64,000 nt of DNA from Amphibalanus amphitrite. Taxonomy: Eukaryota > Arthropoda > Thecostraca > Balanomorpha > Balanidae. The stretch is from NCBI RefSeq assembly GCF_019059575.1, contig NW_024881537.1:62001-126000 (forward strand), written 5' to 3'. Shown here one piece after another: positions 60,001 through 64,000 of the stretch (positions are counted from its first letter, which is position 1; each line of letters opens with the position of its first letter). The position numbers were made by a program, and so were the translations under genes. The notes below the pieces were generated by a model. It was given only the letters and a program-made list of their open reading frames with translations, had not been told where the DNA came from and ran no database searches.

Positions 60001-63000
60001 ACGTATGGATATGAAACTGGTCGAGGCCAGTGTCGTGTCTCACCCACTCGTGCTGCAGTGTCCAGTGTCTCTGTCTCTGTTTCAGTGTCAGTGCCAGTGC
60101 CTCGATATCGGACCATCTCACCTGTTGTATGTCTATCGACCTCTGTCTCAGTGTCTCAGTGTCTCCTTTCCTCACCTGTTGTCTCAGTCTGTCCGCTTCA
60201 GTCGAGTCGCCGGCTGCCTCGGCCAGCAGGAGGTGCGCGTACGGCACAGAGTAGGCGAAACTGGGCAGCTGAGACAGGTTTCGGACCGGCTCCCACTGGG
60301 CGTGGAACCTGCACACAGCCGGCGAGCGCGGACGGTGAGGGCAGGACAAGACACCGTACGGGGATCCGCAGTTGCTTCTGTACACGAACCCCAACTCCAG
60401 CCGTCTGTCCTGTCCAGTAACAACTGATAACATTGATGTCGACTGCCGGTCCCTGTACAAGAGCAGCTGAGGTTTCCTGTGAGTGCCCTCTGACAGTTTA
60501 TCGTTGTTTCATGTGAAGGTGCTGGGACAATTTACTAAAGGTCGCTGTACAGTAGCAACTGCGGGTCCCCGTACCTACTCGTACAATATCTACATACTGC
60601 AGTCAGTGGCTCAACACACTGCCGGCAGAGCACGAAGTCAACACAACGCAAAAATTACCCAGTACCTGCATTACTACAGTGGTTCAACAGAGCTAGACAG
60701 GTGACCACAGTAGACAAGAAATAGTGCGATGGGTAAAGCCTGGAGGATAGACCTAACAAGCTGATCATATCGGCCACATAGTGATAAAGAAATAGCACAC
60801 ATTGAAACCTTACGGCTTACAAGCTCACTTCTGGAGCCCAAGTCTGTTCCCGGCAAGACAGTGTGCACATGCGGTGTCAATCGCCCATCTCTCCCTCTCC
60901 CCTCCTCGCTCTCACCTGACCAGCCACTGGTACTCGTGCGCCCTCAGCGCGTAGTGACAGACCAGCAGCACCGCACCCAGCGGGTCGTCCGACGGCTGGA
61001 CCGACAGCAGCAGCTTACAGAACTCGAGCGCCGTGCGGTGGCAGCCGCGCTCGCTCAGCGCCCGCGCGTGCCGGAACAGCGCCAGGAACAGAGGCCTGGA
61101 GACGGACGGACGGCGCAGAGACAGGGGGAGAAACGAGGGAGGGAGGTGAGGGTCGGTTTGCGAAGGGGAAAGGTGAGCCAAACGAAATAGAGAAGCTAGT
61201 ATATTATTTATCAAATAAAAACAAATAAAAATCGTAACACGCCCACAACAGTGGAATTGATATTGCTGAAACCAGTAGCAACACATCTTAGCCCACCCCA
61301 CCAACCTTTTCCCTGTCTACCAGTACCCATCTGCCCCTCCCCTACCTACCCATTCTCCTTGCACCGGTAGTCGAGCCGCGCCTATCCCCCCTCCCCTACC
61401 TACCTATTCTCCCTGCGCCGGTAGTCGAGCCGCGCCTATTTCACCCCCCCCCCCTCCTCCCTAACTATTCTCTTTGCGCCGGTAGTCCACCCCTACCTAT
61501 TCTCCCTGCGCCGGTAGTGGAGCCCTACCTATTCGAGTCACCTATTCTCCCTGCGCCGGTAGTCGAGCCGCGCCTATCCCCCTATTCTCCCTCCTATCTA
61601 CGCCTCCTCCCTACCTATTCTCCCTGCGCCGGTAGTCGAGTCACGCCTATCTCCCTATTCAGTATTCTCCCTCCTATCTTCTCCTCCTCTCCCTACCTAT
61701 TCTCCCTGCGTCGGTAGTCGATCCGTACCTATTCTCCCTGCGCCGGTAGTCGATCCGTACCTATTCTCCCTGCGCCGGTAGTCGAGCCGTACCTATTCTC
61801 CCTGCGCCGGTAGTCGATCCGTACCTATTCTCCCTGCGCCGGTAGTCGATCCGTACCTATTCTCCCTGCGCCGGTAGTCGAGCCGTACCTATTCTCCCTG
61901 CGCCGGTAGTCGATCCGTACCTATTCTCCCTGCGCCGGTAGTCGATCCGTACCTATTCTCCCTGCGCCGGTAGTCGAGCCGTACCTATTCTCCCTGCGCC
62001 GGTAGTCGATCCGCACCTATTCTCCCTGCGCCGGTAGTCGAGCCGTACCTATTCTCCCTGCGCCGGTAGTCGATCCGTACCTATTCTCCCTGCGCCGGTA
62101 GTCGATCCGTACCTATTCTCCCTGCGCCGGTAGTCGAGCCGTACCTATTCTCCCTGTGCCGGTAGTCGAGCCGTACCTATTCTCCCTGCGCCGGTAGTCG
62201 AGCCGCGCCTATCCCCCTATTCTTCCTCCTATCTCCTCCTCCCCGTACCTATTCTCCCTCCGCCGGTAGTCTAGCCGCGCGGTGCCCGCCGTCACGGAGA
62301 AAAGCGGGTGGGCGGCCGCCTCCATGGTAAACAGCGCGCGCTCCAGCAGCTCGGCCGAGAGCGCCAGGTCCTCGCCCAGACGGCACACGTCCGACAGCTG
62401 CAGCATCGAGTTCACGTGGCCCGGGTGGCGGTTCATCAGCGCCTGTGGAACGGTAGGAGGGGGGGGGGGGAAGGCGGGTCACTGGCAGGGCAGGGACGGG
62501 GTCAGCGGTCGAGATAAGGGGTCGAATGGAGCGGGGTAGGGTGAGATATGATAGTACCAGGAGGTAGTGGGGTAGGGAAAGGGATAGAGATAGAGCAGAA
62601 GCGGGACAAATCGAAATAACGAAGGGACGGAAACCGGTGTCGGGATCGGACAAGAAGAAAGCCAGTTCAGCACACAAAAAGATCAGGGTAGAAGAACTAA
62701 CAGATCTAAGACAGATTGAAAGGGATCAGAAGCACGACAGATGTATATTAACAGGGACAAGGCAGAGAGTGGTACACAGAGCGACGCGTCCCACACGGTC
62801 CGTACGTCGTAGCGTGTCCATCCGTCCGTCCTCGTCTATCCATCCGTTCGTCTGTCTGTGTGCCCGTGCGTCCGTCCTGGTTCATACATCCGCCCCCTCG
62901 AGGGCGCTCTGTTCCACCCACCAGAATGTTGTCAGGGTTGACCGACTCTACAGCGGCCAGGAACTGATGTTCCACCTCCTGGTACTGGGGGCCGTGCACA

Positions 63001-64000
63001 AACTGAAACCACTGCTCCGAGCCACGCTGTTCCACTAGCTCCATCGATAAACCTGCCAAAGGAGGGTAGAGGTTAACACGGGGATCGGCACAGATCAGAG
63101 CAGTCAGCCGCCGGACAGAGTGGAAAGGGGAGCGGTGCGGAGCCGAAGGACAACTGAAACAACCGAACAAAAACTGCTAAGTATTAGACACGTGACCAAT
63201 CGTGGCGGCCATTTTACCCACTGTGACACCCCTGTGACCTGACACTGGCTGACATAGTTTTATTGATTATCGACAGCCCTGACATCACGAAATTACCAAC
63301 ACTGCTGGAGGAGCAAAAGGAAGCACTGACTGACCTGAACGACATCCAGTTTCTGACACCATCTTATAAACGTACAAGCCGTACTCGCCACGCCATATGT
63401 GGAAGGCTTTTGATGTTAATACATACATACATACATACATAAGAATAACCGTGACTAGCCGAGTTTGGTGGGAACTAACTCACCGAGTTTGACGGGCGGC
63501 GGGAAGCGGTGCACGTTTGTGACCATGGAGAAGGAGCGCGGGTGGCCGGGCCCGCGGCGCCGGCCCGTCCGCCGCTGGTCCACCACGTCACGGCCGAACA
63601 TGCGGCGCATCTCCGCGTCCGGGTTCTGCCCAACGGATGGATGGAGGAGTGTTAGAGATGGGGAGGGGGGGGGGGTGTCACAGCTGATGGTGCAAGAGCC
63701 ACATACGACGAGAAGAGAGCTGGAGGGGAGACATTCGTGACAAAACGGGCCCTTCTCGTCCAAAACGGAGATATTCGTTACGTTATTAACTGTGGCTCAC
63801 ACTCACGACGACAGAGGGGTCATACGCGCCTGCAAGGTTACAGAACATGAGGCTCAACCCAACACAGCCCGCTATACTCCATGACCCTAATTGATACTCT
63901 ACTAGTTGTATTCCACGACTCTAATTGAACGACAGCCCACATTTCTAAACAGCTGTCCTCATACCCACCAGATGTTTGCGCTCAATGGTGAGCACGTTTT
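35810..64000 (-). CDS. TCF25: TCF25/NULP1 (Rqc1-like) gene, 11 coding exons, 5' end outside window
   Basis: Spliced minus-strand gene; about 528 codons lie in the window. Exons in transcript order: 64000-63969 (partial), 63625-63484, 63052-62922, 62442-62249, 61095-60916, 60308-60176, 59376-59246, 53668-53498, 48487-48409, 40635-40451, 36017-35810. I chose the boundaries by GT-AG sites; phases fit at every junction. The product follows the Tcf25 family (Pfam Tcf25) from the conserved middle to the C-terminus, with landmarks such as [13 protein letters not shown], [38 protein letters not shown] and an acidic [14 protein letters not shown] tail. Known of the family: yeast Rqc1 and vertebrate TCF25 act in ribosome-associated quality control with the E3 ligase Ltn1/listerin, favouring K48 ubiquitin chains on stalled nascent chains; older work describes TCF25 as a nuclear protein. 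The N-terminal charged region and promoter are upstream of the window. No frameshift or internal stop is seen in the spliced frame, so it looks functional. Confidence 0.93.
36018..40450. other. TCF25 intron (4.4 kb); no other gene seen
   Basis: It contains the compound pentanucleotide array at 37563-37772 and GC-rich, non-repetitive patches at 38200-38480 and 38840-39060. No exon-like frames with family matches are present. Confidence 0.55.
37563..37772. repeat. Compound pentanucleotide array (GAGGC)n-(GAAGA)n-(GGAGA)n
   Basis: Three consecutive blocks of 5-bp units with sharp changes of unit: about 8 GAGGC, about 22 GAAGA and about 12 GGAGA. ORFs through it are repeat products. Confidence 0.97.
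40451..40635 (-). CDS. TCF25: TCF25 exon j (its acceptor edge is amplified in the upstream intron)
   Basis: The acceptor is CTCACAG|GAGATC and the donor GACGG|GTGAGT. The 185-nt exon reads [20 protein letters not shown], then [20 protein letters not shown] and ends LLDDG. At least two near-perfect and four weaker copies of the acceptor edge lie within 420 bp in the preceding intron. Confidence 0.93.
40636..41055. repeat. Decayed copies of the TCF25 exon j acceptor edge
   Basis: The motif CCGGCCGRGACGTGATCTCC (minus strand: acceptor CACAG|GAGATCACGTC) occurs at the true exon and again near 40671 and 40741 almost unchanged. Weaker versions are near 40810, 40873, 40935 and 41027. Spacing is 54-92 bp. 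Confidence 0.85.
43083..43998. repeat. Five copies of a 13-bp motif in facing pairs (ACAAGAGTACGCA)
   Basis: Forward at 43083-43096 and 43281-43294; inverted (TGCGTACTCTTG) at 43257-43268, 43621-43633 and 43986-43998. The pairs 43083/43268 and 43281/43633 look like inverted ends of two tiny elements of 186 and 353 bp, beginning TA. Confidence 0.6.
45887..46502 (-). mobile_element. Internally deleted mariner-like element, 616 bp
   Basis: The 32-bp inverted ends start CAGGGTGTTYCATAATGA with 4 mismatches and are flanked by TA at 45885-45886 and 46503-46504. The minus strand starts near 46338 with [20 protein letters not shown], a helix-turn-helix start like DUF4817/mariner N-termini. It then goes out of frame to [14 protein letters not shown] and ends soon after the C-terminal-like part, so the catalytic core is deleted. 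Confidence 0.85.
48021..48324. mobile_element. hAT-like MITE, 304 bp
   Basis: Inverted ends CAGTGTCCCAAAATT (48021-48035 and 48310-48324) are flanked by an exact 8-bp duplication TTCATCAG (48013-48020 and 48325-48332). An 8-bp duplication and a CAGTG-type terminus fit the hAT superfamily. It lies in a TCF25 intron 85 bp from exon i. Confidence 0.88.
48409..48487 (-). CDS. TCF25: TCF25 exon i (short)
   Basis: This 79-nt exon reads [20 protein letters not shown] and ends MGLLPP, equivalent to the family segment APRNIxRHxILSEIKE. The acceptor is CGGCAG|GTACCC and the donor CCGCCG|GTGAGT. Two bases carried in plus 79 make 27 codons exactly. Confidence 0.9.
48495..48595. repeat. GGGGTCAC-rich imperfect repeat
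   Basis: Six GGGTCAC or GAGGTCACC units just upstream (minus strand) of the exon i acceptor. Confidence 0.6.
49120..49690 (-). pseudogene. Remains of an orphan arthropod/invertebrate protein family, frameshifted
   Basis: One frame gives [20 protein letters not shown], then [20 protein letters not shown]. After a frameshift near 49395 a second frame gives [40 protein letters not shown] and [12 protein letters not shown]. The VVNDxAERGVKLxxDF block is one I associate with long uncharacterised proteins present in many copies in arthropod and cnidarian genomes. No known catalytic motif is visible in the surviving part. Confidence 0.6.
49819..49853. repeat. Perfect 13-bp-arm hairpin inside the 1571-bp element
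   Basis: ATTAATCGAAAAC, a 9-nt loop, then GTTTTCGATTAAT. Partial copies of the arm followed by GATGG or AGTGC occur at about 49739 and 49775. Confidence 0.85.
50713..51100. repeat. Diverged duplication, about 304 bp apart
   Basis: AGGGGTGCAGGCTGCACGTG with the following GGGGGCGGAAAACCGTTTTGAC (50713-50760) recurs at 51017-51060 with a few changes, and the similarity continues into CCTCTG and AAAATCGGT segments. Confidence 0.65.
51100..52200. other. TCF25 intron; no feature seen
   Basis: AT-rich unique DNA between the duplication and the minisatellite. Confidence 0.4.
52202..53122. repeat. Minisatellite, 30-bp units arranged as 60-bp higher-order repeat
   Basis: About 30 units. One half-unit is CCTCTCCTCAGC followed by ACCCAGCCGCCTCCAGAA or TCCCAGCCGCCTCCAGAA; the other is CCTCTCCTCAGC followed by ACCACTGCTCCCCCAGCA or ACCAATGCTCCCCCAGCA. 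They alternate through most of the array, while both ends hold only the first kind. The unit length is a multiple of 3, so long frames are open on both strands (up to 387 codons). It lies in a TCF25 intron 375 bp from exon h. Confidence 0.97.
53498..53668 (-). CDS. TCF25: TCF25 exon h
   Basis: The acceptor is TCCACAG|CCAGGCG and the donor AAAAG|GTGAGCC. The 171-nt exon reads [20 protein letters not shown], then [18 protein letters not shown] and ends EGQEARKKR. The phase matches both neighbours (AG carried in and out). Confidence 0.92.
53946..55122 (+). mobile_element. TTAA-ended element, type B, complete 1177-bp copy
   Basis: The termini CCCTCGCCCCGTTGGG and (inverted) CCCGCGCCCCGTTGGG match at 15 of 16 positions and are flanked by TTAA at 53942-53945 and 55123-55126. 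It has G/C-tract hairpins at both ends, a TGACGTCA at about 54469-54476, and a run of TGACCTGACCT units at 54605-54665. No coding capacity. It is inserted in CATCCCTCA-rich simple sequence within the TCF25 intron. Confidence 0.87.
55130..55330. repeat. CATCCCTCACACA-type simple repeat
   Basis: Loose repeats of CATCCCTCA, CATCACACA and two copies of CCATTCACCAGGCATACCTA. The same kind of sequence lies on the other side of the type B element (53760-53940), so the element split one array. Confidence 0.75.
55962..56933 (+). mobile_element. 972-bp TA-target element with 33-bp perfect inverted ends
   Basis: The ends start CAGGGTGTTTCACTAAAAGT and are identical over 33 bp (55962-55994 and 56901-56933), flanked by TA at 55960-55961 and 56934-56935. 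No transposase is visible. A plus-strand frame 56311-56712 of 133 codons ([20 protein letters not shown]) is not recognised. The terminus resembles the mariner-like elements at 2641 and 45887. Confidence 0.87.
56936..59095. other. TCF25 intron; no gene recognised
   Basis: 57880-58150 is non-repetitive with ATTTGCATTATGCAT and CATGAATATTTATTC motifs and could be an enhancer-like element. The frame at 57263-57799 has no recognisable domain. Confidence 0.4.
59097..59235. repeat. (TCAC)n / (GCTC)n array abutting the exon g donor
   Basis: About 24 TCAC units followed by GCTC units, ending 10-15 bp from the donor at 59245. On the transcript strand the units read GTGAGTGAG and so repeat the 5' splice-site consensus. 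Confidence 0.95.
59246..59376 (-). CDS. TCF25: TCF25 exon g
   Basis: The acceptor is ATCCTCAG|GCTGAC and the donor CGGAG|GTGAGAG. The 131-nt exon reads [20 protein letters not shown] and ends [10 protein letters not shown]. The 5.6 kb intron that follows begins almost at once with a long (GTGA)n array. Confidence 0.9.
60176..60308 (-). CDS. TCF25: TCF25 exon f
   Basis: The acceptor is TGTGCAG|GTTCCAC and the donor CAACAG|GTGAGG. The 133-nt exon reads [20 protein letters not shown], then [13 protein letters not shown], and ends in phase 0. A second copy of the CAACAGGTGAG donor context lies about 60 nt into the next intron (near 60115-60125). Confidence 0.94.
60916..61095 (-). CDS. TCF25: TCF25 exon e
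   Basis: The acceptor is TCTCCAG|GCCTCTG and the donor GTCAG|GTGAGAG. The 180-nt exon reads [20 protein letters not shown], then [20 protein letters not shown] and ends HEYQWLVR. This is one of the most conserved blocks of the family. Confidence 0.94.
61340..62280. repeat. 32-bp minisatellite made of the TCF25 exon d donor edge
   Basis: About 23 copies of CGCCGGTAGTCGANCCGTAC with CTATTCTCCCTG between. From about 61690 to 62215 they are spaced exactly 32 bp; the outer ones are further apart. On the minus strand each unit reads CTCGACTACCGGCG then CAGGGAGAATAG|GTACGG, which is the exon d end (LDYRRRENR codons) plus its 5' splice site. The real exon edge is 62249, at the right end of the array. 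Confidence 0.95.
62249..62442 (-). CDS. TCF25: TCF25 exon d (its donor edge is amplified in the next intron)
   Basis: The acceptor is TTCCACAG|GCGCTG and the donor GAATAG|GTACGG. The 194-nt exon carries [20 protein letters not shown], then [17 protein letters not shown] and LDYRRRENR. It leaves AG, which joins G of the next exon to make Arg. Reading past this donor gives an in-frame stop before the first repeat copy of the donor, so 62249 is the coding end that works. Confidence 0.93.
62815..62885. repeat. CCGT/CCAT imperfect tetranucleotide repeat
   Basis: Units of CCGTC, CCATC and TCTGT just downstream of TCF25 exon c. Confidence 0.7.
62922..63052 (-). CDS. TCF25: TCF25 exon c
   Basis: The acceptor is TTGGCAG|GTTTATC and the donor ATTCTG|GTGGGT. 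The 131-nt exon reads [20 protein letters not shown] and ends [12 protein letters not shown], matching the family segment before the HVDSLLQLSD motif. It ends in phase 0. The next intron holds imperfect CCGT repeats at about 62815-62880. Confidence 0.9.
63240..63446 (+). mobile_element. Possible 3' end of a non-LTR element
   Basis: A plus-strand frame reads [20 protein letters not shown], then [20 protein letters not shown], and runs into (ATAC)n at about 63420-63442, the same tail as the LINE at 29793. It may be a 5'-truncated copy of another LINE. It lies between TCF25 exons. Confidence 0.4.
63484..63625 (-). CDS. TCF25: TCF25 exon b
   Basis: The acceptor is TTGGGCAG|AACCCG and the donor CTCG|GTGAGT. 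The exon is 142 nt and reads [19 protein letters not shown], then an Arg/Gly-rich stretch, ending RFPPPVKLG. It leaves one base for the next exon, completing the glycine codon. Confidence 0.9.
63969..64000 (-). CDS. TCF25: TCF25 exon a (partial, runs off the window)
   Basis: Only the last 32 nt are in the window and read [10 protein letters not shown], which fits the family segment before NPDxE. The donor is CTG|GTGGGT and the exon ends in phase 0. Confidence 0.8.

Noticed and set aside
61720-62215. CRISPR-like array of regular 32-bp repeats
   Set aside because: There are no unique spacers; units are contiguous and derive from a host exon edge in eukaryotic DNA.
62177-62248. Use of the first array copy as the real exon d donor
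   Set aside because: The extension of 72 nt contains an in-frame TAG after 13 codons, so it would truncate the protein.

Overview
This is nuclear DNA from an invertebrate animal, most likely an arthropod and plausibly a crustacean. Genes are split by GT-AG introns, coding exons are GC-rich at third codon positions, microsatellites are abundant, and Tc1/mariner-like, TTAA-target, 8-bp-target, SINE and jockey/CR1-like LINE remains are dense. No bacterial operon, CRISPR array or organelle sequence is visible. The species cannot be named from the sequence.

Only two host genes can be supported. The right half (35810-64000, minus strand) is a long gene for a TCF25/NULP1 (yeast Rqc1) homologue. Eleven coding exons with matching splice phases run from beyond the right edge of the window to an acidic C-terminus and stop codon at 35810. 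Its introns hold most of the repeats of the right half. The second gene is a single first coding exon on the minus strand (20493-21164) for a 224-residue His-rich N-terminus with a tandem Arg-Arg-x-Ser-Pro motif. Its downstream exons were not found.

Layout: 1-1460, fragments of two related TTAA-ended elements. 1460-4990, low-complexity DNA and a broken mariner-like transposase. 5.0-5.8 kb, two SINE copies. 6.1-9.3 kb, more TTAA elements and a GGAGTC array. 9.3-17.3 kb, mostly unrecognised DNA with one TTAA MITE. 17.3-20.0 kb, a 2.7 kb non-autonomous element holding a 1.2 kb foldback. 20.5-21.8 kb, the His-rich exon and GC-rich upstream DNA. 24.5-29.8 kb, a decayed LINE split by a 2.6 kb insertion with inverted ends. 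30-33.5 kb, tandem repeats and an intact TTAA element. 35.6-64 kb, TCF25.

The most unusual observation is inside TCF25. At three exons the exon/intron edge, or the CDS end, has itself been amplified into a tandem array: a 32-bp array carrying a copy of the exon end plus its 5' splice site, an array of decayed copies of a 3' splice site plus exon start, and a 59-bp array carrying the stop codon region. At a fourth exon a (GTGA)n array begins just past the splice donor. The second is a family of TTAA-ended elements with a central hairpin packed with AGGTCA nuclear-receptor half-sites and CRE palindromes. The third is a 1.57 kb element with an 8-bp target duplication that contains remains of an orphan arthropod protein family.
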